The notes beneath the pieces were generated by a model that worked only from the letters and a program-made list of their open reading frames with translations, was not told where the DNA came from and did not search any database. Both the position numbers and the translations under genes were made by a program. Of a stretch of 12,167 nt of DNA, positions 1 to 7,294 are shown piece after piece. Source of the DNA: Collinsella sp. GTDB lineage: Bacteria > Actinomycetota > Coriobacteriia > Coriobacteriales > Coriobacteriaceae. Every line of letters begins with the position of its first letter. Position 1 is the first letter of the stretch. The stretch is taken from assembly GCA_014871605.1 (NCBI GenBank), contig WGSQ01000045.1:1-12167 (forward strand). The letters are read 5' to 3'.

Positions 1-30
1 GAAGGATAGATTTCCGGACTGTTGGCAAAC

Positions 31-107
31 AGGAGTGTCCCCAAGTGCCGGCAGAAAAGGAACGTCCCCAAGTGCCGACAAAAAAGGAACGTCCCTAAGT
101 GCCGGAT
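31..107. repeat. Three-unit tandem repeat, 27-bp period
   Basis: Three near-identical units begin at 31, 58 and 85. Each has the core AGGAACGTCCCCAAGTGCCG, with small changes (AGGAGTG in unit 1, GTCCCT in unit 3), followed by a short A-rich spacer. The array sits directly against the 3' end of the cobO remnant on the minus strand. It holds no open frame. The G-G-A-A-C / GTCCCC theme recurs in the terminator loops at 2872-2911 and 10668-10709, so this is probably a local array of an intergenic repeat family. Confidence 0.8.
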
Positions 108-354
108 TAGTATTCGATGCCTTGGCGGGCTAGGAGGCCTTCGTCGAAGTAGTGTTTGACGGGGCGCATTTCGGTGACTAGGTCCGCAAGGTCGGCGAGC
201 GGCAGCAGGCCGCGGCCGGTTAGCACGAGCTCCGTGGTGGCGGGCTTTATCGCAATCAGTTCCTCGACATCCTCTCGCGCCCCAAAGCAGCCTTCGTCTT
301 GTCCTTGCCGTCTCCCGTATAGATTTGAACCTTGCCGACTTCCAGTGATGCCAT
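107..354 (-). pseudogene. cobO: cobO-type corrinoid adenosyltransferase remnant
   Basis: Read on the minus strand, an ATG at 354-352 has a good ribosome-binding site (AAAGGA, about 5 nt away). It opens a frame whose first 25 residues include GKVQIYTGDGK and then DKTKAALG. This is the N-terminal P-loop region of ATP:cob(I)alamin / cob(I)yrinic acid a,c-diamide adenosyltransferase (CobO/BtuR family), where GDGKGKTTAALG would be expected. The frame then shifts and stops within a few codons. From 277 down to the TAA at 109-107 another frame encodes the family's C-terminal end: a DVEELIAIKP stretch, then TELVLTGRG, LADLVTEMRPVKHYF and LLARQGIEY. About 80 residues of coding capacity remain, against roughly 170-200 in the family, so about 100 central residues are gone. 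Two P-loop positions are also altered (G to D, T to K). The gene cannot make a working enzyme. It lies divergent from ftsH. Identity rests on recognised motifs, not on a search. Confidence 0.82.
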
Positions 355-431
355 ATCTGTCCTTTCGTGCCCGGCGTCGGTTTATCGCCGTCCGGGTTGG
401 GTATTCTAGATAGCATTATCAACCCCAGTAG

Positions 432-2339
432 ATGGAGTTCAAGCAGATGGAGATGGATGACAACAAACGTAGACGGAATATGATCCTCTACGTGCTCATC
501 GCCTTCGTCGTCTACCTCGTGCTCTCGACCGTTCTGTTCCCCAACATCGGTCACACGCAGCAGATTACGAAGACCGATTACTCGACGTTTGTCAAGGCGC
601 TCGATAAGAAGAGTGTCGACAAGGTCGAGTACAACACGGACGATTACTCGATTTATTACACCAAGAAGGGCGAGGACGAGAACATCGCCTATAAGACGAC
701 CGGTGTGCCGAACGATGCGGGCTTTACCGATCGCGTGCTTGAGTCTGGCGCTTCGCTGGAGTCGGTCGTTCCCGATAAGAACTCGGGTTTGACGACCTAC
801 TACCTGCTCACACTCATTCTTCCCATGGCGATTTTCTTCCTCATCGGTTGGTGGCTCAACCGCCGCATGAAGAAGGCTATGGGCGATGACGGCCCGTCGA
901 TGAACTTTGGCGGCGGCGGTTTTGGCGGCGGCGGACTGGGTAAGTCCGGCGCGCGCGTGATCGCCTCCAAGGACGTGGGCGTGACCTTTAAGGACGTCTC
1001 CGGCCAGGAAGAGGCCAAGGAGTCTCTCAAGGAGGTCGTCGACTTTCTGGAGAAGCCGCAGCGCTACGAGGAGATCGGCGCCAAGCTGCCGCGCGGTGCT
1101 CTCCTTGTTGGCCCTCCGGGTACCGGTAAGACCCTGCTTGCCAAGGCTGTTGCCGGCGAGGCCGGTGTTCCGTTCTTTAGCATTTCGGGATCTGAGTTCG
1201 TTGAGATGTTTGTTGGTCGCGGCGCTGCAAAGGTTCGTGACCTGTTTAAGCAGGCCAAGGAAAAGGCCCCGTGTATCGTCTTTATCGATGAGATCGATAC
1301 CATCGGTAAGAAGCGCGATGGCGGCGGCTTTAGCGGCAACGACGAGCGCGAGCAGACGCTCAATCAGTTGCTGACCGAGATGGATGGCTTCGATAACCAC
1401 AAGGGTATCGTTGTCCTTGCCGCAACCAACCGTCCCGACAGTCTCGATCCCGCTCTACTGCGCCCCGGTCGTTTTGACCGCCGCATCCCCGTTGAGCTGC
1501 CCGATCTGACCGGCCGCAAGAACATCCTCGAGCTGCATGCCAAGAGCGTGAAGACCGAGCCGCCGATCGACCTGACCGCGATTGCCCGCGCCACGCCCGG
1601 TGCCTCGGGCGCCGACCTGGCCAATATCATCAACGAGGGCGCCCTGCGCGCCGTTCGCGAGGGTCGCAAGCGTGCAACCCAGGACGACTTCGAGGAGTCG
1701 GTGGAGGTCGTCATTGCCGGTCAACAGCGTAAGTCCACGGTGCTGTCCGACCACGAGAAGCAGGTCGTTTCTTATCACGAGATCGGCCATGCCATCGTCG
1801 CTGCCCGCCAGAAGGGCTCTGCGCCGGTCACGAAGATCACCATCGTGCCGCGCACGAGCGGTGCTCTTGGTTATACCATGCAGGTCGAGGAGGACGAGCG
1901 CTTCCTGACGACGCGCCAGGAGGTCTTGGACAAGCTCGCTGTCTATTGCGGTGGCCGCGCAGCCGAGGAGCTCATCTTTGGTGAGATGACGACCGGCGCC
2001 GCCAACGATATCGAGCAGGCCACCAAGCTCGCCCGTAATATGGTGACGCGCTTTGGTATGTCCGACGAGTTTGGCATGATGGCGCTCGGTACCGTGCAGA
2101 ACGCGTATCTCAATCAGGACACGTCGCTCACGTGCGCCCCCGGTACGGCCGAGCGTGTGGACGCGATTGTCGCCAAGCTGATCGAGGATGCGCACGACCG
2201 CGCTTTGCAGATTCTGAAGGAGAACAAGTTTAAGCTCCACGAGCTGGCTCGTTATCTGTATAAGAAGGAGACCATCACGGGCGAGGAGTTCATGAACCTC
2301 CTCACGCGCGAGAATCCGCTGATGCCCAAGCAACAGTAA
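432..2339 (+). CDS. ftsH: ATP-dependent zinc metalloprotease FtsH
   Basis: Membrane-anchored AAA+ protease that extracts and degrades unneeded membrane proteins and some cytosolic ones, working as a hexamer. The 635 residues show, in order: a transmembrane segment at about 17-36; an extracytoplasmic domain at about 37-120; a second transmembrane segment at about 122-142; a Gly-rich linker (about 158-170); Walker A GPPGTGKT (227-234); the pore-loop FVG (260-262); Walker B with FIDE (284-287); the second region of homology ending in RPGRFDRR (344-351); the zinc site HEIGH (449-453, where HEAGH is usual); and the probable third zinc ligand D526 in TGAANDIEQ. Length is typical. The start is uncertain: ATG 432 has no Shine-Dalgarno sequence, while the in-frame ATG at 447 has GGAG at 434-437, nine bases upstream, and may be the real start. 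The gene is monocistronic, since a strong terminator follows at 2361. The divergent neighbour is a dead cobO remnant, so context adds nothing about its substrates. Confidence 0.97.
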   Translation: MEFKQMEMDDNKRRRNMILYVLIAFVVYLVLSTVLFPNIGHTQQITKTDYSTFVKALDKKSVDKVEYNTDDYSIYYTKKGEDENIAYKTTGVPNDAGFTDRVLESGASLESVVPDKNSGLTTYYLLTLILPMAIFFLIGWWLNRRMKKAMGDDGPSMNFGGGGFGGGGLGKSGARVIASKDVGVTFKDVSGQEEAKESLKEVVDFLEKPQRYEEIGAKLPRGALLVGPPGTGKTLLAKAVAGEAGVPFFSISGSEFVEMFVGRGAAKVRDLFKQAKEKAPCIVFIDEIDTIGKKRDGGGFSGNDEREQTLNQLLTEMDGFDNHKGIVVLAATNRPDSLDPALLRPGRFDRRIPVELPDLTGRKNILELHAKSVKTEPPIDLTAIARATPGASGADLANIINEGALRAVREGRKRATQDDFEESVEVVIAGQQRKSTVLSDHEKQVVSYHEIGHAIVAARQKGSAPVTKITIVPRTSGALGYTMQVEEDERFLTTRQEVLDKLAVYCGGRAAEELIFGEMTTGAANDIEQATKLARNMVTRFGMSDEFGMMALGTVQNAYLNQDTSLTCAPGTAERVDAIVAKLIEDAHDRALQILKENKFKLHELARYLYKKETITGEEFMNLLTRENPLMPKQQ

Positions 2340-2360
2340 TACTAGTTGCGCAGTGTCAAT

Positions 2361-2397
2361 CGCCCCATTTGAGTGTCCATCTCAAATGGGGCGTTTT
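2361..2397 (+). terminator. Rho-independent terminator of ftsH
   Basis: A perfect 13-bp stem, CGCCCCATTTGAG (2361-2373) with CTCAAATGGGGCG (2381-2393), encloses a 7-nt loop and is followed by TTTT. It starts about 20 bp after the ftsH stop. It also argues against the upstream GTG at 2353 as start of the next gene, because that reading would translate through the hairpin. Confidence 0.92.
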
Positions 2398-2415
2398 GCG
2401 TGGGGAGTGTTGTAT

Positions 2416-2871
2416 ATGAAGATCGTGGTGAGCGCCTGTTTAATGGGCGAGAGCTGCAAGTATAACGGGCTCGACAACTATCATCGAGAGCTGATCGAGG
2501 CTTGCGAGCGCACGGGGACCGAGGTCCTCTTGGTGTGCCCTGAGGTCTTTGGCGGCCTGCCCACGCCGCGCAAGCCGTCCGAGATTGTGAACGGCGAGGT
2601 CCGTACCTGCGGGGGTACCTCGGTCGATCGCGAGTTTCGCCTGGGTGCCCAACGCGCGCTCAATATGTGCGAGCAGGCGGGTGGGCCGTCCGAGATTTCC
2701 GCGTGCATTTTGCAGGATCGTAGTCCGTCGTGCGGCGTGGGCCATATCTACGACGGATCCTTCAGCGGCACGCTCACAACGGGTAACGGTGTCTTCGTTG
2801 ACCTGCTCCTGCGCCACGGCTACCGCGTGATCCCGGCAAGCGAATTCGACTCGAGCATGTTACAGCAATAA
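2416..2871 (+). CDS. DUF523 / TudS-family cysteine-rich protein
   Basis: A 151-residue cytosolic protein of the DUF523 family. Family hallmarks are an N-terminal SACLMG with C8, then C14 in CKYNG, then VCPEVFGGLPTPRKPSEI (C41), and SPSCGVG (C106). Other cysteines are C30, C65, C85 and C97. The family includes TudS, a [4Fe-4S]-dependent thiouracil desulfurase whose cluster is held by conserved cysteines; whether this member has that activity is inference. I chose ATG 2416 because GGGGAG (2402-2407) lies eight bases upstream and family homology begins there. The longer GTG start at 2353 would add 21 unrelated residues encoded by the ftsH terminator. There is little room for its own promoter, so it may depend on leaky readthrough from ftsH. 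It converges with the dehydrogenase gene downstream. Confidence 0.88.
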   Translation: MKIVVSACLMGESCKYNGLDNYHRELIEACERTGTEVLLVCPEVFGGLPTPRKPSEIVNGEVRTCGGTSVDREFRLGAQRALNMCEQAGGPSEISACILQDRSPSCGVGHIYDGSFSGTLTTGNGVFVDLLLRHGYRVIPASEFDSSMLQQ

Positions 2872-2911
2872 AAAACCGCCACAAAGGAACTGTCCCCTTT
2901 GTGGCGGTTTT
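2872..2911. terminator. Bidirectional terminator between convergent genes
   Basis: A perfect 16-bp inverted repeat, AAAACCGCCACAAAGG (2872-2887) and CCTTTGTGGCGGTTTT (2896-2911), has an 8-nt loop AACTGTCC. Either strand gives a GC-rich stem followed by a U tract, so it can end both the DUF523 transcript (stop 2869-2871) and the minus-strand dehydrogenase transcript (stop 2918-2920). The stem top and loop match the repeat core also found at 31-107 and 10668-10709. Confidence 0.92.
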
Positions 2912-2917
2912 GGCCGG

Positions 2918-4006
2918 TTAGGCCAGGATAGAGTGGCCGTAGGCGTTGGCGGCCTTGATGGCGGCGGCGAACTTCTCGTCGGTGAAGGGCTCAGGGTTGC
3001 CCTGCTTCCACTCGTTGGTGGCGTGCGCGTATTCGCACAGGGCAGGGATGTCGGCCTCGGAAAGCCCGACCTGCTCAAGCGTCACGGGCAGGCCCATCTG
3101 CTTGTTAAAGGCGGCGTAGCGCACAAGGTTCTCGGTATCGCCCGTATAGGCAAACAGGACGAGCACGCCCAAGCTCACGACCTCGCCGTGCAGATAGGTT
3201 CCCTCGCGCGCAATGCTGCACGTCGCATTGTAGAACGCGTGCGCCACGCTCGAGTTGTAGTAGTAATCGTTTTGGTTGGTCAGGTTCGAGACATAGCCCG
3301 TGTTGACCACGATGTCGAGCGCGATCTGCTTTACGGCCTCGGTCGACAGGTCTTGGCGCGCGTCCTCAAGACCCTGGACGCCATAGGTAAACAGCGGCTC
3401 GGAGCAGGTGTGGGCGAGTGCCAGGCCAAGACCGGCGGTGTGCTCCAAATTACCGGCGCTCGTGGCGTACTCGACCTCGGGCTGCTTAGACAGGGCATCG
3501 CCCACGCCGGCCCAGAAGTACTCTGCCGGTGCCTCGGCGATGATCTTGGGGTTGATGAAGATGTGCGCCGGTCGGTTGGGGTACGAATAGCCCTCGAGCG
3601 AGCCATCGTCATTGTAGACAACGGCAATGGCGGTCGCGGCCGAGCAGTTGGAGCAAATCGTCGGTACGGTAAAGACGATCTTCTTGAGCTCGATGGCTGC
3701 GGTCTTCACGGTGTCGAGCGCCTTGCCGCCGCCGCATGCGATGAGCACGTCGGCTTCCTGGCAGGCAGGGGAGTTCACGACCTTGGCGATATTGGCACGC
3801 GTACTGTTGGTGCCATAGACGCGCGTCTCCAGGACCTCGACATCGGTACCTTCAAGTGCCGCCTCGATTCCCGGCAGCGCCGCAGCCAGGGCTCGCTTGC
3901 CGCCGATGATGGCGACCTTGGTCGCTCCGTACTCGGCCAGTGCGGCGGGCAGCTCGGTAAAGCAATCCTCGCCAACGGTATAATCACTCATTCCAATCGT
4001 GCGCAT
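2918..4006 (-). CDS. Iron-containing alcohol / glycerol dehydrogenase-family oxidoreductase
   Basis: A 362-residue NAD(P)-dependent dehydrogenase of the group III (metal-dependent) alcohol dehydrogenase superfamily, closest in style to GldA and E. coli HcxA (YbdH). Visible features are an N-terminal nucleotide-binding half with VAIIGGKRAL (about 31-40) and GGGKALDTVK (92-101), the conserved PTICSNCSAAT segment (115-125), and a C-terminal helical metal-binding half. Likely metal ligands are D170 (AGVGDAL), H256 (AHAFYN) and H273 (YLHGEVVSLG). Length is normal. The start ATG (4006-4004) has GAAAGAAGG upstream; a second in-frame ATG six codons in is possible but less well placed. The gene is transcribed alone, divergently from the ileS leader, and ends at the shared bidirectional terminator. 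The substrate cannot be told: glycerol, 2-oxo acids or another small alcohol/ketone pair are all possible. Confidence 0.88.
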   Translation of the reverse strand: MRTIGMSDYTVGEDCFTELPAALAEYGATKVAIIGGKRALAAALPGIEAALEGTDVEVLETRVYGTNSTRANIAKVVNSPACQEADVLIACGGGKALDTVKTAAIELKKIVFTVPTICSNCSAATAIAVVYNDDGSLEGYSYPNRPAHIFINPKIIAEAPAEYFWAGVGDALSKQPEVEYATSAGNLEHTAGLGLALAHTCSEPLFTYGVQGLEDARQDLSTEAVKQIALDIVVNTGYVSNLTNQNDYYYNSSVAHAFYNATCSIAREGTYLHGEVVSLGVLVLFAYTGDTENLVRYAAFNKQMGLPVTLEQVGLSEADIPALCEYAHATNEWKQGNPEPFTDEKFAAAIKAANAYGHSILA

Positions 4007-4107
4007 GGCAACCTTCTTTCTTTCGATAAAGTGCTTTCAGGTATTTTGCTCCTAGAGAAGGTCCACAGCCGCGAGAAATTTCGAACGTATAAAACCAGTG
4101 TTGAGGG

Positions 4108-4136
4108 TTTTTCGCCGGCGCGGAACGTGCTAGCAT
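4108..4136 (+). promoter_or_regulatory. Probable extended -10 promoter for the ileS leader
   Basis: TAGCAT at 4131-4136 is preceded by TG plus one base (TGC), an extended -10. A weak -35 (TTTTTC, 4108-4113) lies 17 bp upstream. Transcription would begin near 4143, just before the first recognisable T-box bases. The assignment rests largely on position. Confidence 0.45.
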
Positions 4137-4145
4137 ACTCCGCAT

Positions 4146-4449
4146 AAGCGTTGATGGGGACGAGTAGTCGGCCGTCCACATGTTACAGAGAGCGGGGAGC
4201 GCTGAGAACCCGTGCATGCGACCGATGAAAATCACCCCGGAGCTGCGGTCCCAACGGACGCGTCGCACAGGCTCGTCTTAGTAGATATCGCCGAGATGGT
4301 CGTCGATACAGGCCAGCCGAGTAACGGATGCGAGCGCGCGAATACGCGGGCGAGGGCATCTAAGCTGGGTGGTTAAACGAAGAGCTTTTGCGGGCGTACA
4401 GTCCGTTTTGTGGCGCTTCGTCCCAGCTTGTAGGGACGGGCGCTTTTTT
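4146..4449 (+). ncRNA. T-box riboswitch, isoleucine-specific, of ileS
   Basis: This leader senses uncharged tRNA-Ile and lets transcription enter ileS only when charging is low. Stem I landmarks are GATGGGGACGAGTAG (4153-4167) and the AGAGAGC bulge motif (4187-4193). The likely specifier codon is ATC (Ile) at 4231-4233, in the context GAAA-ATC-A. The antiterminator is clear: AAGCTGGG (4362-4369), a 7-nt bulge TGGTTAA (4370-4376), then ACGAAG (4377-4382). These pair exactly with CTTCGT (4416-4421) and CCCAGCTT (4422-4429). TGGT can pair with the ACCA end of tRNA-Ile. The same 3' strand is shared with the terminator, giving the usual either/or switch. The bases after TGGN differ from the usual ACC of the T-box consensus, but both helix arms are preserved. 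Confidence 0.9.
4413..4449 (+). terminator. T-box-controlled intrinsic terminator
   Basis: GCGCTTCGTCCC (4413-4424) pairs with GGGACGGGCGC (4433-4443) with one bulged U, and is followed by six T's (4444-4449). Its 5' strand contains most of the 3' strand of the antiterminator, so the two structures exclude each other. It lies 44 nt before the ileS start codon. Confidence 0.88.
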
Positions 4450-4492
4450 GGTGCCCAACGGGCGTGCGCGCCCACGACATGAAAGGGGTACC

Positions 4493-7294
4493 GTGGCAAA
4501 CGAGTACAAGCAGACGATGAATCTGCCCAAGACCGGTTTTCCCATGCGTGCCGGTCTTTCCAAGTCCGAGCCCAAGCGACTCAAGGACTGGCAGGACAAC
4601 AAGGTCTACGAGCAGGTTCTGAAGAAGAACGAGGGTCACAAGAAGTTCGTGCTGCACGACGGCCCTCCGTACGCCAACGGCCCGATCCACATCGGCCACG
4701 CCATGAACAAGATCTCCAAGGACATGATCAACCGTTAGTGGATGATGCAGGGCTATGAGGTTCCCTATGTTCCCGGTTGGGACTGCCATGGCCAGCCGAT
4801 CGAGCATAAGGTCGAGGAGAAGCTCGGCACCGAGAAGTTCAACCAGACCTCCACGGCTAAGATCCGCGAGCTTTGCAACAAGTTCGCTGTCGAGAACATC
4901 GAGCTGCAGAAGGCCGGCTTCCGTCGCCTGGGCGTGCTTGGCGACTGGGACAACCCCTACCTGACGCTCTATCACCAGCATGACGCTGCCGACATCGAGG
5001 TCTTCAAGGCCATGTTCGATAAGGGTATGATCTATCGCGGTCACAAGCCCGTCCATTGGTGCAAGCACTGCCATACCGCACTCGCTGAGGCCGAGATTGA
5101 GTACTCCGACGAGACGAGCCCCTCCATCTTCGTGCGCTTTGAGATGACCTCCAAGCCCGCCGGCCTCGAGAACTTCGACGGCCCGGTTGACTTCATCATC
5201 TGGACGACCACCCCGTGGACCATCCCCTCCGACCAGGCCGTTTCCCTCAAGCCCGGCGCCGCCTATGTCGCCGTTGAGCACGATGGCCGTGCCGAGGTCA
5301 TGCTCGAGGACCTGGCTCCCAAGTGCTGTGAGGAGTTTGGCTGGGAGTACACCCCGGTTGTGGTCGACGGCAAGCCCTATGTGGTTCCCGCCGAGACCTT
5401 CCATCACATTCACTATAAGCAGCCGATCTTTGACGGTGTCGAGGGCGTTGCGCTGTTGGCCGATTACGTCGGCGTCGATGACGGTACCGGTATCGTCCAC
5501 AACTCGCCCGGCCACGGCGTCGACGATTACTTTGCCTGCCTCAAGGAGGGCATCACCGACATTTGCATGCCGGTCGATGACGACGGCAAGTTCTACACCG
5601 GCGAGGAGTTTGGCACCGGTGGCCCCTTCAGCGGCATGGATACCGACGAGGCCAACCCGCACATCATCGAGTTCCTGCGCGAGCGCGGCACCCTGGTCCT
5701 CGAGAAGAAGATCACGCACAGCTATCCGCACTGCTGGCGCTGCAAGCACCCGGTGCTCTTCCGTGCTACCGACCAGTGGTTCGTCTCGATGGACAAGACC
5801 GGTTTGCGCGAGCAGGCTGGCAAAGAGGTCCGCGAGAACGTCAAGTGGTATCCGGCCCACGCGGCAAACCGCATCGGCGCCATGGTCGAGCAGCGTCCCG
5901 ACTGGTGCATCAGCCGTCAGCGCAACTGGGGCGTGCCTATCCCCAGCTACACCTGCGCCGACTGCGGCGAGAAGGTCATGAACGACGCCACGCTCGACGC
6001 CGTCATCAAGCTCTTCCACGAGAAGGGCTCCGACGCCTGGTTCACCGACGCTCCCGAGAGCTACCTGGGCGAGGCCTGCGTCTGCCCCAAGTGCGGCGGT
6101 CATCACCTCAAGGCCGATAAGGACATCCTCGACGTGTGGTGGGATTCCGGCGTGTCCTGGAAGGCCGTCTGCGAGTATCGCCCCGAGCTTGAGTACCCGG
6201 CTGACGTGTATCTCGAGGGCTCCGACCAGCATCGCGGTTGGTTCCAGAGCTCGCTGCTCACTTCGGTGGGCGCCAACGGCCATGCTCCCTACAAGGCGGT
6301 CGTCTCGCAGGGCTTCACGCTCGACGGCCAGGGCCGCAAGATGTCCAAGTCGCTCGGCAACGTCATCGACCCCAATAAGGTCTGTGACGAGATGGGCGCC
6401 GACATCATCCGCCTGTGGGTTGCTTCCGTTGACACCAGCTCCGACGTGTCCATCGACCACGAGATTCTCGCTCGTACGTCCGATGCCTATCGCCGTTTCC
6501 GCAACACGCTGCGCTTCTTGCTCTCCGAGCTCGAGGGTCAGTTTGAGCCCGAGACCGACGGCGTCGCCTTTGCCGACCTGCTGCCGCTCGACAAGCTCAT
6601 GGTTGCCCGTCTGACCCAGGTCCAGGCCGAGGTCGACGACGCCTACGCCAGCTATGAGTTCCCGCGCGCCTACCGTGCGCTCTATGACTTCGTGGTTACC
6701 GAGCTTTCCAACGTGTATCTCGACGCCCTGAAGGATCGTCTGTACTGCGACAAGCCCGGCTCGCTCGAGCGCCGCAGTGCCCAGACCGTGCTGGCCGAGC
6801 TCTTCTCGATGCTCATGCGCGACCTGCAGCCGATCCTGTCCTACACGGTCGATGAGGCCATGGCCTATGCGCCCGCCGGCTGCGTCGATCACCAGAAGTA
6901 CGCCGCGCTGCTCGATTGGTACAAGTCGCCCATCACGGTCGACGAGGCCAATGAGTTTGAGGGCGTGCTCGAGGCTTCGCTCGAACTCCGTAGCGCCGTG
7001 ACCAAGGCCCTTGAGGATGCCCGTTCTGCCGGCACCTTCACTAAGAGCCAGCAGGTCCGCGTCAAGGCGGTCGTTCCCGCCGAGATGTACGCGCTGCTGA
7101 CTGGTGACAAAGCGGTCGACCTGGCCGAGTTCTACATCGTCTCCGATGTTGAGCTGACTCAGGGCGAGGAACTCTCCGTTGCCATTGAGGCCGCCGAGGG
7201 CGAGTGCTGCGACCGTTGCTGGAACTACCGCACCACCGTCGGCGAGTACAACGGCCACGCGCATATCTGTAAGCGCTGCGCTGACGCGCTGTAG
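4493..7294 (+). pseudogene. ileS: Isoleucyl-tRNA synthetase gene broken by an in-frame TAG
   Basis: The whole gene would encode about 933 residues, the usual length for bacterial IleS, which charges tRNA-Ile in the cytosol. The GTG start at 4493 follows AAAGGGG (4482-4488), and the N-terminus (NLPKTGFPMRAGL) is typical. The first 81 codons include HDGPPYANG and the class I HIGH motif (PIHIGH, residues 66-69). Codon 82 is TAG (4736-4738), after KDMINR and before WMMQGYEVPYVPGWDCHG, in the middle of a conserved block. Related enzymes have Tyr or Ser at this place, so one base change from TAC or TAT (or TCG) would explain it. Everything after it is intact. TAG is the normal terminator of this very gene and of rluD here, so it is not obviously reassigned. 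The choices are sequencing or assembly error, a fresh nonsense mutation with another ileS elsewhere, or suppression. Confidence 0.9.
4742..7294 (+). CDS. ileS: IleS downstream open segment (editing domain, KMSKS, anticodon and zinc domains)
   Basis: This is the 850-codon open stretch after the internal TAG, beginning at the first available ATG. No Shine-Dalgarno sequence precedes ATG 4742, so independent initiation is unlikely to be efficient, and a product starting here would lack the HIGH half of the ATP site. In whole-gene numbering it carries the CP1 editing domain with WTTTPWTIPS (about 236-245), KMSKS (616-620, in GRKMSKSLGN), a helical anticodon-binding region, and a C-terminal zinc knuckle with C906/C909 and C926/C929. 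Codon use and motif conservation are uniform throughout, with no frameshift or decay. That argues that the interruption is recent or artefactual. Confidence 0.85.
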   Translation: MMQGYEVPYVPGWDCHGQPIEHKVEEKLGTEKFNQTSTAKIRELCNKFAVENIELQKAGFRRLGVLGDWDNPYLTLYHQHDAADIEVFKAMFDKGMIYRGHKPVHWCKHCHTALAEAEIEYSDETSPSIFVRFEMTSKPAGLENFDGPVDFIIWTTTPWTIPSDQAVSLKPGAAYVAVEHDGRAEVMLEDLAPKCCEEFGWEYTPVVVDGKPYVVPAETFHHIHYKQPIFDGVEGVALLADYVGVDDGTGIVHNSPGHGVDDYFACLKEGITDICMPVDDDGKFYTGEEFGTGGPFSGMDTDEANPHIIEFLRERGTLVLEKKITHSYPHCWRCKHPVLFRATDQWFVSMDKTGLREQAGKEVRENVKWYPAHAANRIGAMVEQRPDWCISRQRNWGVPIPSYTCADCGEKVMNDATLDAVIKLFHEKGSDAWFTDAPESYLGEACVCPKCGGHHLKADKDILDVWWDSGVSWKAVCEYRPELEYPADVYLEGSDQHRGWFQSSLLTSVGANGHAPYKAVVSQGFTLDGQGRKMSKSLGNVIDPNKVCDEMGADIIRLWVASVDTSSDVSIDHEILARTSDAYRRFRNTLRFLLSELEGQFEPETDGVAFADLLPLDKLMVARLTQVQAEVDDAYASYEFPRAYRALYDFVVTELSNVYLDALKDRLYCDKPGSLERRSAQTVLAELFSMLMRDLQPILSYTVDEAMAYAPAGCVDHQKYAALLDWYKSPITVDEANEFEGVLEASLELRSAVTKALEDARSAGTFTKSQQVRVKAVVPAEMYALLTGDKAVDLAEFYIVSDVELTQGEELSVAIEAAEGECCDRCWNYRTTVGEYNGHAHICKRCADAL

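Noticed and set aside
31..107. Possible CRISPR array
   Set aside because: The units are spaced by only about 4 bases, leaving no room for spacers, and no cas gene is present.
156..413. An 85-codon plus-strand frame before ftsH
   Set aside because: It is antisense to the cobO remnant, is Ser/Arg/Pro-rich, and has no ribosome-binding site or domain.
2353..2415. Longer GTG start for the DUF523 gene
   Set aside because: The added 21 codons are the ftsH terminator hairpin; the ATG at 2416 has a proper ribosome-binding site and matches where the family begins.
2933..4147. A 404-codon plus-strand frame opposite the dehydrogenase gene
   Set aside because: It is low-complexity Val/Gly/Leu/Arg/Asp-rich with no motif, and the minus strand encodes a complete metal-dependent dehydrogenase with its metal ligands.
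4736..4738. Pyrrolysine or programmed readthrough at the ileS TAG
   Set aside because: TAG ends ileS and rluD normally in this window, no downstream insertion-type structure is evident, and the position is not a known recoding site. Error or a nonsense mutation is simpler, though not proven.
4373..7264. A 963-codon open frame on the minus strand opposite ileS
   Set aside because: It is the mirror of a strongly biased high-G+C gene: rich in Leu, Val, Gly, Asp and His, with no recognisable domain. The plus strand encodes a complete IleS with all family motifs.
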